Shown here: positions 46,756 through 57,055 of the stretch, piece by piece
Layout: each line of letters starts with the position of its first letter
How positions within the stretch are numbered: position 1 is the stretch's first letter
Origin: G965267335 sp965267335
GTDB taxonomy: Bacteria > Bacteroidota > Bacteroidia > Cytophagales > JAAEPT01
Direction: 5' to 3'
DNA: 64,000 nt
Assembly: GCA_965267335.1 (NCBI GenBank)
Contig: OZ253953.1
Span: 3,658,001 to 3,722,000 of the forward strand
Notes under the pieces: model-generated
What the model was told of the DNA's origin: nothing
The model's database searches: none
What the model saw: the letters and a program-made list of their open reading frames with translations, nothing else
Program-made: the position numbers and the translations under genes

Positions 46756-47736
46756 TTAGTAAGTCCGGCCGTTAAGGATTTCTATTAGTCGGACCAGCTC
46801 AGGATTGACCGGCTTTTTCTTTTCAATGGCATCTGTCAGGCTATGATAGACAATGTTATGATCAATAACACCAACCATCACGTTGGTTTTACCATTCATC
46901 ATACCTTCCACAGCGCCTAAACCTAATCTACTTGCCAGTACTCTGTCAGCAGCTGTAGGTGCCCCACCTCTTTGAATGTGTCCAAGTGTGGTTACTTTTG
47001 TATCCAATTCAGGAACCTGTTGCTTAACATGAGCGGCAATATCAACAGCACTTCCAATAGGATGACCCTCTGCCACAATTACGATGTGAGAGGACTTTGA
47101 ATTACTTGCCCCTTCTTTGAGTCTGTGAACTACATCATCCAGGGTCACATCTACTTCAGGTATAATAGCCATTTCTGCACCACCACCGATCGCAGAACGA
47201 ACCGCGATATACCCAGTGTCACGTCCCATCACCTCGATAAAGAAAACCCTATCATGAGCATCAGCGGTATCTCTAATTTTGTCAATAGAGCCGAGAGCTG
47301 TATTTACAGCTGTATCATAGCCAATAGTAAAATCTGAGCCATAAAGATCATTATCAATGGTCCCCGGTACACCGATTACCTTTACTCCAAATTCCTCGTA
47401 GAAAAGTTTAAGGCCGGTAAAAGTACCATTACCTCCAATGGCGATTACACCATCAATATTATTGGCTTGTAGTTGATCGTAAGCTTTTTTTCTACCCTCT
47501 TTAGTTCTGAATTCATCACTACGGGCAGATTTCAGAAATGTACCACCTTTCTGTATTATGTTACTAACAGAGCGAGCATTCATAGGTATGAAGCTTCCTG
47601 CAATCATACCATCATAGCCCTTAAGAACACCGCAAACCTCTATCCCAAAGCTGATCGCAGACCGAACCACTGATCGCACACAAGCGTTCATGCCTGGCGC
47701 ATCCCCTCCTGATGTAAATACGGCTATCTTTTTCAT
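46756..47736 (-). CDS. pfkA: ATP-dependent 6-phosphofructokinase
   Basis: This enzyme phosphorylates fructose 6-phosphate. It has the ATP loop TSGGDAPGMNA, IGGNGTFTG, catalytic GTIDNDLYGSD, EVMGRDTGYIA and the C-terminal GHIQRGGAPT. The GGNGT variant of the usual GGDGS is seen in several Bacteroidota enzymes. Length is 326 aa. A 200-base upstream gap should contain its promoter; I could not define it. Confidence 0.96.
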   Translation of the reverse strand: MKKIAVFTSGGDAPGMNACVRSVVRSAISFGIEVCGVLKGYDGMIAGSFIPMNARSVSNIIQKGGTFLKSARSDEFRTKEGRKKAYDQLQANNIDGVIAIGGNGTFTGLKLFYEEFGVKVIGVPGTIDNDLYGSDFTIGYDTAVNTALGSIDKIRDTADAHDRVFFIEVMGRDTGYIAVRSAIGGGAEMAIIPEVDVTLDDVVHRLKEGASNSKSSHIVIVAEGHPIGSAVDIAAHVKQQVPELDTKVTTLGHIQRGGAPTAADRVLASRLGLGAVEGMMNGKTNVMVGVIDHNIVYHSLTDAIEKKKPVNPELVRLIEILNGRTY

Positions 47737-47936
47737 ATCTCGGTTTTTATTGAGGGCGCAATTTATTTAAAAAAAATTCTCCTGTAAATAATCAGAGCAA
47801 AATTGTTGAAAGCTTTTGTCACATTTGAGCCTGCTTTGTTAAGTTATACAAAACAGGAATACGCTACTCAGATACTGCAAAATTCAAATCCATCAAAACG
47901 AACAAATACAATCATTTGTTTTTCAGACAATTATAT

Positions 47937-49040
47937 TCATTGTTGGTAAAACTCAATAATAGAGTTACACACATAATCAATCTGATCATTAGTGATTTCC
48001 GGATAAATGGGTAAGGATACTATCTTTTTCTTCTTTTCCTCGGCAAGCTCATATGAGCCTTTTGAAAAGTCATACTTCTTATAGCATTTCAAGAATGGTA
48101 AGGGCTCAGGGTAATGAATTTCGGTGGTGATTCCCTTCCGAGCCAAGTACTCCATAAGTTCATCTCTGCGCTCAACTTCCACTACAAATTGATGGAAAAC
48201 ATGGTTTGCCCCTTCTTTTACTCGTGGAAGCTGAACACCTTTTAAGCCATTTAATCTAACAAAATATGCCTTAGCTATCTCTTGACGTAATTTATTCCAT
48301 TGATGGATATATGGAAGCTTTGCAGATAAGATTGAAGCCTGAATACCATCAATACGACTATTCATTCCTACCGATTCGTGATTATGCTTCGTTAGTGCTC
48401 CATGGTTAGCAAATTTTCTACATTTCTCTGCATAAAGTTTATCGTTGGTCAGAATAGCTCCGGAATCACCATAAGCTCCTAAATTCTTGACGGGGTAAAA
48501 ACTAAAGGTGGCAAACTCCCCGGTACTTCCGGCAAGATTATTATTCAACCTAGCAAAATGTGCTTGAGCACAATCTTCGATCATATATAGTCCATATTTT
48601 TGGCATATAGACCTTATCGATTTGACATCTGCCATTTGACCATATAAGTGAACCGGAATAATTGCTTTGGTATTGGATGTTATTTTTTCTTCAATTAAGT
48701 CAGAGTTAATCAGGTAATAATTATCGATATCAACAAAGACAGGAGTAGCTCCCGTATCCAGAATTGCCTGAGCATTAGACACCCAGGAGCAGGCAGTAGT
48801 AATCACTTCATCTCCCGGGCCAACTCCGAGCACCTTCAAACTGATGTATAAAGCATCTGTACCATTAGCTACGGCAATGCAATGCTCCGATTGATTGGCC
48901 GCTGCAAACTCTTGTTCAAACTTTTGAGCATATTTTCCATTGATAAAGTCTGCATCATCAATGACCCGAAAAATCGCTTGATCAATTTCTTCTTTGATGC
49001 TTTCATATTGTGATTTCAAATCGATAAAGGGAACACGCAT
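47937..49040 (-). CDS. DegT/DnrJ/EryC1-family sugar aminotransferase
   Basis: This PLP-dependent aminotransferase acts on a nucleotide-linked keto-sugar. It begins VPFIDLKSQYESI, with VANGTDALYISLKVLG, the GDEVITTACSWVSNAQA segment, and the PLP-binding Lys in SFYPVKNLGAYGD. MNSRIDGIQASIL is also typical. The sequence resembles QdtB/FdtB-type enzymes that make 3-amino-3,6-dideoxyhexoses. It is the last gene of the glycan locus, 68 bases after the flippase gene. Confidence 0.9.
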   Translation of the reverse strand: MRVPFIDLKSQYESIKEEIDQAIFRVIDDADFINGKYAQKFEQEFAAANQSEHCIAVANGTDALYISLKVLGVGPGDEVITTACSWVSNAQAILDTGATPVFVDIDNYYLINSDLIEEKITSNTKAIIPVHLYGQMADVKSIRSICQKYGLYMIEDCAQAHFARLNNNLAGSTGEFATFSFYPVKNLGAYGDSGAILTNDKLYAEKCRKFANHGALTKHNHESVGMNSRIDGIQASILSAKLPYIHQWNKLRQEIAKAYFVRLNGLKGVQLPRVKEGANHVFHQFVVEVERRDELMEYLARKGITTEIHYPEPLPFLKCYKKYDFSKGSYELAEEKKKKIVSLPIYPEITNDQIDYVCNSIIEFYQQ

Positions 49041-49108
49041 GGATTCTTCTTACAGGACATTATGTTAGTGAGCTGATAGCCAATTTACTACAATAAACAT
49101 GTAATATA

Positions 49109-50671
49109 TTATTTTTTAAACACCCTGGAGTATAGTTTCATCACAAAACTATTGACATCTTCAGACATCCGGAAATACAGTACTCCTGCTCCATATACCA
49201 GAACTATACAGAACCCTCGGATGCACATATTAATCCACGCATTCAATTTAGAACTATCGAAATAATTGAAAAGGTTAGGTAGCTTAAACAACAATAAATA
49301 AGTAAACAGAAACCACCCAAACACCTTTAGAGTATTGATAGTAAATGGATGTATCTTCATTTTTCTTAGAATGAAGATGGTTCTGGCAGTATTAAAGGAT
49401 ATAATTGAAAAAGCTGTTGCTATCGCTACCCCGATGATTTGATATTCAAGCTTCACCTCATTGGCTAGTCCGTTGGACTCTGCATAATTACCAAAGGTTT
49501 CAATTAATAAATAGTTTGTAAAAAAGGACAAGGCCCCTAATACACAGATCGAATACAGATTGAACCTATAGTATTTTGAGTATTGTACAATTTCTCCATT
49601 GACTCCGGCAATCATATTGATCAATCTCGCAACACAAATAAAAAGAACCACATACTTTGCTGGCTCGTAATCTTCTGAATTGGGAACCGCTGCAAAGAAT
49701 GTATCTATGTTTAACCAAACGACTAAAAACAAACCCAGTCCAATTATAGCTTGATTTAATGAAGTCTTTTGGTATAATTCTAAAAGTTTGGGTACATCAT
49801 CATCCTTACTAGCTTCTGCTACATGGGAAACAGATATTTGAGAAATTAGTTTTCTTGGTATATCTATCATGGTGGCAATAAACACACCATATGTATAGGC
49901 CCCCGTAAAATCAATATGCACGAAGCGTGAAATCATCAACATATCAATGGAGTTTACCAGTGCACCAGAAAATCCACTCAAATAACCAAAAAGAGAGTAC
50001 TCAGCAATTTCCCGAAACTTGCGTTTAGTCAAAAAAGAAAAGCTTAGTTGAAACCGTAGCTCACCAAGTTTCAACAAGTAAATAATCAATAAGACCGTTG
50101 CCAGAAAGTAAGTACTGACGTAAATATCCCAAAATATACTATCGTCAACCCACCCAAAACTAAATGCAAGAATCAACACAGCAAAGCTGCCTTTCATTAC
50201 AATTTCCCGCAGTAATGTGATAACAATAATTTTTTTCAGGACCCGAGAATAAAACTCAAGAATGCCTTGATATAAGACGATAAAGGTTAAAGGAAATACT
50301 AAGTAAAAGTGCTTGGCAAAATTTTCCGCATTATCTGAATACTGCGAAATTACCCAGTCCATATTTAACCACACCACTCCAAATACAAGTAGCAATGGGA
50401 CAAATGGCACAAAAAAAACAAAGAAAAGGAACTGTCTCTTTGTACTGGGATTATCACGGTAATGAGGAAAATACCGCATGAGCACCTGAGTTATCCCCAT
50501 CTGAGCAAGATGCGCTAGAATGGAAGCGCATGCAATCAAAGATGACCTCAGCCCCAACTCACCTGCATTCAAAATTTGAGGCACAAGAAAGATTACGTTT
50601 ACAAACCCGATAACCACACCGATGTAGTTTATCAGGGTCGACCACGAAGCCTGTCTTGCTATTACTCCCAT
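49109..50671 (-). CDS. Wzx-like polysaccharide flippase
   Basis: This is a 520-residue integral membrane protein of the MOP/PST superfamily with 12-14 helices. It starts with the typical amphipathic GVIARQASWSTLINYIG. FSGALVNSIDMLMISRF is a family-like segment near the middle. It should flip lipid-linked oligosaccharide across the inner membrane. No Wzy polymerase or Wzz was seen in the window. It lies 18 bases after the YfhO-like gene. Confidence 0.88.
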   Translation of the reverse strand: MGVIARQASWSTLINYIGVVIGFVNVIFLVPQILNAGELGLRSSLIACASILAHLAQMGITQVLMRYFPHYRDNPSTKRQFLFFVFFVPFVPLLLVFGVVWLNMDWVISQYSDNAENFAKHFYLVFPLTFIVLYQGILEFYSRVLKKIIVITLLREIVMKGSFAVLILAFSFGWVDDSIFWDIYVSTYFLATVLLIIYLLKLGELRFQLSFSFLTKRKFREIAEYSLFGYLSGFSGALVNSIDMLMISRFVHIDFTGAYTYGVFIATMIDIPRKLISQISVSHVAEASKDDDVPKLLELYQKTSLNQAIIGLGLFLVVWLNIDTFFAAVPNSEDYEPAKYVVLFICVARLINMIAGVNGEIVQYSKYYRFNLYSICVLGALSFFTNYLLIETFGNYAESNGLANEVKLEYQIIGVAIATAFSIISFNTARTIFILRKMKIHPFTINTLKVFGWFLFTYLLLFKLPNLFNYFDSSKLNAWINMCIRGFCIVLVYGAGVLYFRMSEDVNSFVMKLYSRVFKK

Positions 50672-50689
50672 TCTATTTGATTATCCGGA

Positions 50690-53188
50690 CTACTCCAAAC
50701 TGAGTAATTCTTTTCTAATAAGTATCCCTATACCACCAAAAACAACAATAAAGAAAATGACCGACCCAATTAATGAATAGGTATTACCTGTAGTATAGGA
50801 TGAGGGCTCGAACTTAAACTCTATGGTATGTGTACCTGCTGGAACTTTCATTCCCCGAAGTACATAATTAACTCTTTCATACTTAGATTCCTTCCCATCG
50901 ATATAAGCCGTCCACCCTTTTGGGTAGTATATCTCGGAAAATACGACATAACCCTCTTGATCATTTTCTGATTTATATTTCAAGTAGTTAGGTTTATATT
51001 CCACCAGTTTCACCTCTCCTTTTTTACTGTAAGCACTTTTGGAAACCGGAAATTTTTTGATATCAATCACCGCTACTGAACTTAGATCTGTTTTATCAAG
51101 TTCCTTTATCTCCTCGGTAGCATTGTCAACAGTTTTTAATTCAGAGACAAACCATGCATTTCCATACGAACCCGGCCTGAAGACCGCAGTATCAGATTCA
51201 CCATTCCTGTTACCACCCTGTTTCATATAACCGATGTAATATTTGGTGTTTAGCATATTTAATACACCTTGATGGCCACGACCAATATACCATTCGATCA
51301 AATCCTGATATCTCCTAATCTTCGCCCCATGGTACCCTCCGATACTGTTATGGAAATACGATGTTCTACCATTGTTAAATGGATTATTTTGATCAAAGAC
51401 TCTATATCGAATAGACTTATCCTTCATAATATCCAGGTCTGCTGTCAAGGGATCAAACACAACTTTAGTTCTATCAATAAGTTTATCAGGATCATTGTAA
51501 ACCGTAAAGCTCGTCTCATTGAGGTATCTTTTATTGACAAGCCACATATCACCTACCGCAAGAGCCGCCAGTATACCAAAGGTCAAAAGCTGTGATATCC
51601 GCCCTTTCAGAAATTGAAGTAACAAGAAATAAGCTGCTGAAATAATCACAAAGGACCTAAAAATATCCATATAGGTCAAAAAGGCTCTATCCGCCTTTAA
51701 TGCAGACCGTAAAACAGGCGACATATCCTTTTCTGCACTCGTAGTAAAGTCGGACAAAAAGCCAAAAATAAGTACAAATGCGAATAGGCCAAGCATAATA
51801 TTTCTCGCAAGATTAAGTTGGCCTAGTAATTTTTCCCTACTCTCTGAGCGCATCACCTCTATGATCGCTAATCCCCCAACAAATGGTAAGCATAGCGTTG
51901 CTGCTACGACAGCCATAGATACCGCCCTAAACTTATTGTACATTGGGAAGTAGTCAAACATAAAATAATTGAATGCAGGTAAGTTGTCACCCCAGGAAAG
52001 CATGACAAAAAACAAGAATGCCCCTAGAATATACCATTTAATCCTACTTTGTATTACGACCATACCAAAGACAAACAAGAAGAATGCAATAGCTCCCACG
52101 TAAGCTGGGCCTGCGGTACCTTTATCCTGAGGGCCCCAATAAGCCGGTGCTTTCACATAATGGTTTGGGAAATCCTCATTTTCTATAGGGTAACCTGCCC
52201 TGTCCAGTAAGTCGTAATATTCCGAACTTGCTTTTAATTCCATTCCGGAAGCCCCACCATATAAATTTGGAACAAGCATTGTAAAACTTTCCATCATACC
52301 AGAACTATAGTCGAATACATAGTCCCTTCGAAGTCCAGTGCCTATCTCTGGTTGCGATTCACTACTATCAGCTCCCGGAGGAAGTTCAGTCAATTCTGTA
52401 CCACCACGTGTCGAGTACTTGCTATACTCTGCTGATTGCCAAATAAAGGCAGTCATTGGTAGCAAGGTTAGTACCCCCGATATAATTAGTATTCCAAAAG
52501 ATTTAAAGAAAATCTTCCATTCCTTGGAAAAGATGGTTTCTACTAAAAAATAAATACCCACAAAAACTAATAATAACAGTAGATAATATGTAACCTGGGG
52601 ATGCTTGGAGTCTAACTCAAGGCCCAACCCCAACATAAACATTACCACTCCCAGGATATATTTTTTCTTAAAAACATGAATAAACCCCGCCAGAACAAGT
52701 GGCATATATGCGATTGCCAGAAGTTTATAAACGTGGCCAGCTGCTACACTAACAATGCTGAAAGTAGAAAATGCATAGCAGGCTCCTAACAAAAACGCCA
52801 CCACCGGTGGAGCTCTGAAAGAAATCAGTGCCAGATAAAAACAAAGAAATGCCAGAAATATTGTATCACCAGGCCTTTTCAGAAAACGAACTTTATCATG
52901 AAATGGCTTAATGAGATTTCCACTATTTTTTACATTAGTCATATACAATGGCATACCTCCAAACATTCTTCCAGTCCAAAGCGCCTCCTCACCTGTACTT
53001 TGCCTAAAGTCCACAGCCTCCTTTGATGCTCCTTTTGCCATCTGCACATCGTGCATCGGTAGCTCGTAATCATCATAGTAGTGCGGACTAAAAAAGACCG
53101 TCACTAGTAATAAAAACCCAAAAATAAAGCCGAGATGAATCGCGAGCTTAATACCAAGCTGTTTTAGTTTTTCCTGGTTAAATTTCAT
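50690..53188 (-). CDS. YfhO-family membrane protein
   Basis: This is an 832-residue polytopic protein with about a dozen helices and a C-terminal extracytoplasmic beta domain, ending in one more helix. Recognisable YfhO elements are DDYELPMHDVQM, LWTGRMFGGMPLY near the N terminus, and YYPKGWTAYIDGKE with VLRGMKVPAGTHTIEFKF near the C terminus. YfhO relatives are GT-C-like and in Gram-positives are linked to glycosylation of lipoteichoic acid. A glycosylation role here is inference from its place in the locus. Confidence 0.9.
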   Translation of the reverse strand: MKFNQEKLKQLGIKLAIHLGFIFGFLLLVTVFFSPHYYDDYELPMHDVQMAKGASKEAVDFRQSTGEEALWTGRMFGGMPLYMTNVKNSGNLIKPFHDKVRFLKRPGDTIFLAFLCFYLALISFRAPPVVAFLLGACYAFSTFSIVSVAAGHVYKLLAIAYMPLVLAGFIHVFKKKYILGVVMFMLGLGLELDSKHPQVTYYLLLLLVFVGIYFLVETIFSKEWKIFFKSFGILIISGVLTLLPMTAFIWQSAEYSKYSTRGGTELTELPPGADSSESQPEIGTGLRRDYVFDYSSGMMESFTMLVPNLYGGASGMELKASSEYYDLLDRAGYPIENEDFPNHYVKAPAYWGPQDKGTAGPAYVGAIAFFLFVFGMVVIQSRIKWYILGAFLFFVMLSWGDNLPAFNYFMFDYFPMYNKFRAVSMAVVAATLCLPFVGGLAIIEVMRSESREKLLGQLNLARNIMLGLFAFVLIFGFLSDFTTSAEKDMSPVLRSALKADRAFLTYMDIFRSFVIISAAYFLLLQFLKGRISQLLTFGILAALAVGDMWLVNKRYLNETSFTVYNDPDKLIDRTKVVFDPLTADLDIMKDKSIRYRVFDQNNPFNNGRTSYFHNSIGGYHGAKIRRYQDLIEWYIGRGHQGVLNMLNTKYYIGYMKQGGNRNGESDTAVFRPGSYGNAWFVSELKTVDNATEEIKELDKTDLSSVAVIDIKKFPVSKSAYSKKGEVKLVEYKPNYLKYKSENDQEGYVVFSEIYYPKGWTAYIDGKESKYERVNYVLRGMKVPAGTHTIEFKFEPSSYTTGNTYSLIGSVIFFIVVFGGIGILIRKELLSLE

Positions 53189-53209
53189 ATTCTTCTTTGT
53201 TCTCTTGTA

Positions 53210-54421
53210 TTATAACAAACAGATCGAGTGTATCTCCGATATTTTTGGAGGGAGCTGCAGGGTTCTCGAAACCTTTGTATGTTCATCAAAAATCACAATT
53301 CCTGCGTCAATACTAATATTATTACTTATCCCTAGATTCTTACTAAAATTTCTATTTCGACTCTGTCCGATATAGAAATGCAAACCGTCATGATCAAGTC
53401 CACGAGTAAATGCAGGAAACTCACCAACTATTTGAGCGTTATTCTTCCTAAGTGCTCCTCTCAATGAATCGAGCACAACAAGTCCTCCCCCAATGAATTC
53501 TACATTGTGTGGCATCCACAAGTCCTTAATCACTGTTCCTGTAATCTGATGATTTGTAATATCTATTTCAACTACGCCCCCATCAAAAATATCATGCTTC
53601 CAGTTACCTGTCACAGAAAACATTGAAACATAAAGACTATTGCCAACTAGGCAACAATCGTTACAATGATGTGCCGGGGCCTTGTAGTAATTTCTTTTAT
53701 CAGAGAAGTGAATGGAGTCTATGATATTAAATCTTTCGTCCAGAACAAGTACACCATCTATATAGCTGCCAACTATGTAAAATCTTTTTAAATCCTCAGA
53801 ATAAGCAACTCCGTGCCCTCGCGTATCTGCTGGCAATACCTTGTTCCTTACGATATTAAAATCTTTATCAAACTCAAAAATACCGAGTTCAGTATTCACA
53901 CTAATAAAGTTGTCATTGAATCTGATCAAGCCGTAGCAGTTACCGCTTATTTGCTTTTTATGCTGCCAAGTATCACCATTAACCGTCATAGAATAGACCC
54001 CACCTCCATAGGATTCATCTTCCTGGGCTGGAGATCCGCTGGTGAATATAAGTTCTTTTTGAATGTCCTCGAGCTCCGAAATAATCCTTAAGTCATTAAG
54101 AATCGGACTGACTATAAAGTCTTCCATTCCCTTAAATCCAAAGGATTGCAACTGGCTACTTACCTCTGCAAATGATGTCGTACAGATTACCACATAATAC
54201 TTATCCCTGTTACCATTTAAGAACTCCGGATTTTTTACTTCGACACCAAGTTGCTCTGTACCCCAATGGTTGGAGGCATTATCTGCGATAGCTGCTAGTT
54301 CTTTATCGTGAAGTAATCTTCTTGTCTTTGAAGAAATATTCCCGGCACCAAAAAGCACTATTGGCCTTTCATGCTGGTATTTATTAATGTCCTGTAAGTT
54401 TGCAAAGGGTATTTCTCTCAT
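53210..54421 (-). CDS. Rossmann-domain / DUF4915-like propeller fusion protein
   Basis: This 403-residue protein joins two parts. Residues about 1-125 form a dinucleotide-binding-like Rossmann fold (IVLFGAGNISSKTRRLL, VVICTTSFAEV). Such domains occur in sugar-modifying enzymes. Residues about 125-403 form repeated strands resembling DUF4915/TIGR03032 (TRGHGVAYSED, WMPHNVEF, FTRGLDHDGLHFYIG). Function is unknown. Its ATG overlaps the pseA stop by one base (TAATG), so it belongs to the amidination operon. Confidence 0.7.
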   Translation of the reverse strand: MREIPFANLQDINKYQHERPIVLFGAGNISSKTRRLLHDKELAAIADNASNHWGTEQLGVEVKNPEFLNGNRDKYYVVICTTSFAEVSSQLQSFGFKGMEDFIVSPILNDLRIISELEDIQKELIFTSGSPAQEDESYGGGVYSMTVNGDTWQHKKQISGNCYGLIRFNDNFISVNTELGIFEFDKDFNIVRNKVLPADTRGHGVAYSEDLKRFYIVGSYIDGVLVLDERFNIIDSIHFSDKRNYYKAPAHHCNDCCLVGNSLYVSMFSVTGNWKHDIFDGGVVEIDITNHQITGTVIKDLWMPHNVEFIGGGLVVLDSLRGALRKNNAQIVGEFPAFTRGLDHDGLHFYIGQSRNRNFSKNLGISNNISIDAGIVIFDEHTKVSRTLQLPPKISEIHSICLL

Positions 54422-55623
54422 TATCTCTTAAACTTTTCTTGTTCCTCCTTAGACAGATATACTTCACCATACGCGGAACTCCCTCCCCAAACATTATTCT
54501 TGTACCATTGACCGTTTTCAATCCACCATACTCTTGGATCTCTAAAAGTGTCACTCACTCTCATAAACTCCTCTTTGTCCATGTCAACATAATCCAACCA
54601 ATAATCCAGGTCGCTTGAAAGCACGTGATCATATTTTTTGACCATTTCAATTCCCTGCTCTCTTGTCATATGACCAGTTCTAATGTCCTTGGATGCATGA
54701 TCCGATGCCCTACCATATCCAAATTTCACAAATTTCAAATAATCGTGAATTCCGTTCTCATATCGATCATCGAGATTGGAAATTTTACGATAGGTTCTTT
54801 CAAATTCTTTTTCTGACTCTTTCCAACCGTACTTTTCTTTTACAATCTCCGTTTGTCGGTATGGCTTCCATTTAAAGAAATTTCCAACGTATAGTCCTCT
54901 AATACCTGCCTCCAATATTTCCTGATCACTTGGGTACTTCGCCCAATTCATATCCTTTTCAGTCAGAGGATATTCTTCATCATTAATTAAGTCGTACCAC
55001 TCATATCCCCTCAATCCATGTTCATGTCTTACCCGATTACTAAATTCAACAAAATCATCAGGGTCGTGCATACCAGAAATATCCCAGGCCGTTTCTCCCC
55101 AGAGGATCAATGGAATTTTAAACTTTGCAGCCACTATTATCGGTACAGTAAAAATACCACAGTGCGCATGCCAGTTCATGTCCCCCATCCGCTTGAAGCA
55201 CAGCTTATTGAGTTTTTTTAATACATCAACACTCGGCCCATAAACGATGTGATCTGCATCAAAAACTTCCCTCATCCGATCACGGTTATAATCTCCTTCA
55301 GGTAAGTAGTTATTTCCATGGTAGGTAACCAAAAGAGGTTTCATACCATATTTTTCGGTAATTAAGTGTGCTTGATAATAACTATCTTTTCCTCCACTTA
55401 CCGGGACAATACAGTCGTAACCCGATGTGTTATTCTTTACAATTTTATTGATGAGTTTTCCAAACTTTCTCTCTCTTGCCTCCCAAAACTCAGGTGACAG
55501 TTCCTCAAACTGTTCTGCAACTCGACACGCTGAACAAACATGATCATGATCCATCTCAAGGTTTACTGAAATTTGTGGATACACACACCTGGAACAGTAC
55601 TGCATTTCTCTTACCAACTCCAT
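54421..55623 (-). CDS. N-acetyl sugar amidotransferase (PseA/WbpG-like)
   Basis: This 400-residue enzyme converts an N-acetyl group on a sugar into an acetamidino group using ammonia. It has an N-terminal Cys cluster (CSRCVYPQ, CSACRVAEQ), the ATP PP-loop PVSGGKDSYY, and a family-typical HAHCGIF and LILWGETAWD. Homologues are PseA (C. jejuni, Pse5Ac7Am) and WbpG (P. aeruginosa). It follows the HisH/HisF-like genes, which supply and channel ammonia, so the three form one module. The ATG at 55623 is clear. Confidence 0.9.
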   Translation of the reverse strand: MELVREMQYCSRCVYPQISVNLEMDHDHVCSACRVAEQFEELSPEFWEARERKFGKLINKIVKNNTSGYDCIVPVSGGKDSYYQAHLITEKYGMKPLLVTYHGNNYLPEGDYNRDRMREVFDADHIVYGPSVDVLKKLNKLCFKRMGDMNWHAHCGIFTVPIIVAAKFKIPLILWGETAWDISGMHDPDDFVEFSNRVRHEHGLRGYEWYDLINDEEYPLTEKDMNWAKYPSDQEILEAGIRGLYVGNFFKWKPYRQTEIVKEKYGWKESEKEFERTYRKISNLDDRYENGIHDYLKFVKFGYGRASDHASKDIRTGHMTREQGIEMVKKYDHVLSSDLDYWLDYVDMDKEEFMRVSDTFRDPRVWWIENGQWYKNNVWGGSSAYGEVYLSKEEQEKFKR

Positions 55624-55624
55624 A

Positions 55625-56440
55625 TTATATTCTATCTATATTAATTATGAAAGGCTCCCTTACATTGAACCCTGAATCAAAAAGCTGTTTCTTAGCTAGG
55701 TAAACACTTTGATCGGTGTAATGAAAAATGTTTGCTGCAGCCACAGCATCAACAGAGGTTTCTTCGAGCAAATCTTCAAAATCATCCCAATCATCAGCTC
55801 CACCCAACGCAATTACGGGAATTTTTGTCACAGAACAAACCGATTCAATAAGGGGCACATCATACCCCAATCGGGTTCCATCCCGGTCTATAGAGTTGAT
55901 TAGAATCTCCCCTGCACCAAGAGTTTCTACTTCTTTGGCCCAGGCACTGGCTTCTTTACCAGTATCCGTTTGTCCACCATGTGAAAAGACCTTATATCTG
56001 CCGTCTACCTTTTTAGCATCAATACTAACAACGATACACTGCGCACCAAACTCTTCAGCTGCTTTTGTAACAAATGAAGGATCCTCAATAGCAATTGTAT
56101 TTATTGCTACTTTATCAGCTCCCCTACGGAGCCTTTCTTCAATATCATTGAGAGTTCTTATTCGTCCGCCTACTGTAATTGGCATAAAACTGAACTCACT
56201 TATATCCTCAATTATTTCCAGAAAGTCGCTTCGATTCGGATGTTTCAGATCATCTCTTCTTAGGTCATAGGAGCCCTCTTTCGTAATATCCAGATATATT
56301 AATTCATCTGCAGCCCACTCACTTAACCGCTTTACTGCGACAACCGGGTTGCCAAGATTCCGAAATTTATTGAATTGCTTACTTTGTACCAGCCAGCCGT
56401 CTTTCAAGAGTAATACCGGAATTAGTCGTTTTTTTATCAT
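55625..56440 (-). CDS. HisF-like amidination cyclase subunit (WbuZ-like)
   Basis: This 271-residue TIM-barrel protein resembles HisF: LIPVLLLKDGW, DELIYLDITKEG, PITVGGRIRT, GADKVAINT, ILINSIDRDGT and VIALGGADDW. It is a divergent paralogue rather than the histidine enzyme: no other his genes are near, and it sits beside PseA. In known glycan amidination clusters this subunit (WbuZ) couples to a HisH-like glutaminase and feeds the amidotransferase. It overlaps the HisH-like gene by four bases. Confidence 0.88.
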   Translation of the reverse strand: MIKKRLIPVLLLKDGWLVQSKQFNKFRNLGNPVVAVKRLSEWAADELIYLDITKEGSYDLRRDDLKHPNRSDFLEIIEDISEFSFMPITVGGRIRTLNDIEERLRRGADKVAINTIAIEDPSFVTKAAEEFGAQCIVVSIDAKKVDGRYKVFSHGGQTDTGKEASAWAKEVETLGAGEILINSIDRDGTRLGYDVPLIESVCSVTKIPVIALGGADDWDDFEDLLEETSVDAVAAANIFHYTDQSVYLAKKQLFDSGFNVREPFIINIDRI

Positions 56441-57054
56441 GAGAGTTTTAAAAAATTACTAATCAATAATTTACCGGTACTTTGGCTTTTTTCCGGATGA
56501 AACTGAACCCCATAAACATTATCCTTCTTAATCATAGCTGTTATTTCATCATCATATTCGGAAGTAGCTAAGAGTATTTCTTCTGAAAAATCTTTAAAAA
56601 CATAGCTATGAACATAGTAAAAGTCCATATTATCGGTAATATCTTGAAGTATAGGATCTTCTTTTTTTATGGAGATATTATTCCAACCGATATGAGGAAG
56701 CGTTCTTTCCTTCACTTGGACTTTGGTAACATTACCTTGTATCCAACCTAAGCCATCAAACTCTCCGAATTCATATCCTTTATCAGCCAGAACCTGCATC
56801 CCTACACATATTCCCAGGAATGGTTTCTTTTTCTCCAACACCATTTCCTCAACAATGTCTAATGGTATTTTAGCTTTTATTTTTTCCATGGATGGACCAA
56901 ATGCCCCTACACCAGGAAGAATAAAATGGGTCGCTGACTCAATGTCTTGTGGATCGTTGCTGATTTTCACGTTCGAGCATAATTGCTTTAGCAGATTATA
57001 CACTGAACGTACATTTCCACTCCCGTAGTCTAATATGCATACTTCAACACTCAT
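56437..57054 (-). CDS. HisH-like glutamine amidotransferase (WbuY-like)
   Basis: This 205-residue class I glutaminase releases ammonia from Gln. It has LDYGSGNVRSVYN, the oxyanion VGAFGPSM, nucleophile Cys in LGICVGMQVL, and catalytic HPEKS with preceding VYGVQFHPEKS. It is specialised for sugar amidination with the HisF-like and PseA-like genes. The ATG at 57054 is preferred over an in-frame TTG nine bases upstream. It starts one base after the pseI stop. Confidence 0.9.
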   Translation of the reverse strand: MSVEVCILDYGSGNVRSVYNLLKQLCSNVKISNDPQDIESATHFILPGVGAFGPSMEKIKAKIPLDIVEEMVLEKKKPFLGICVGMQVLADKGYEFGEFDGLGWIQGNVTKVQVKERTLPHIGWNNISIKKEDPILQDITDNMDFYYVHSYVFKDFSEEILLATSEYDDEITAMIKKDNVYGVQFHPEKSQSTGKLLISNFLKLS

Positions 57055-57055
57055 T

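Noticed and set aside
55625..57054. HisH and HisF as histidine biosynthesis genes
   Set aside because: No other his genes are nearby, and both are coupled to a PseA/WbpG-like amidotransferase, so the glycan amidination role is much more likely.
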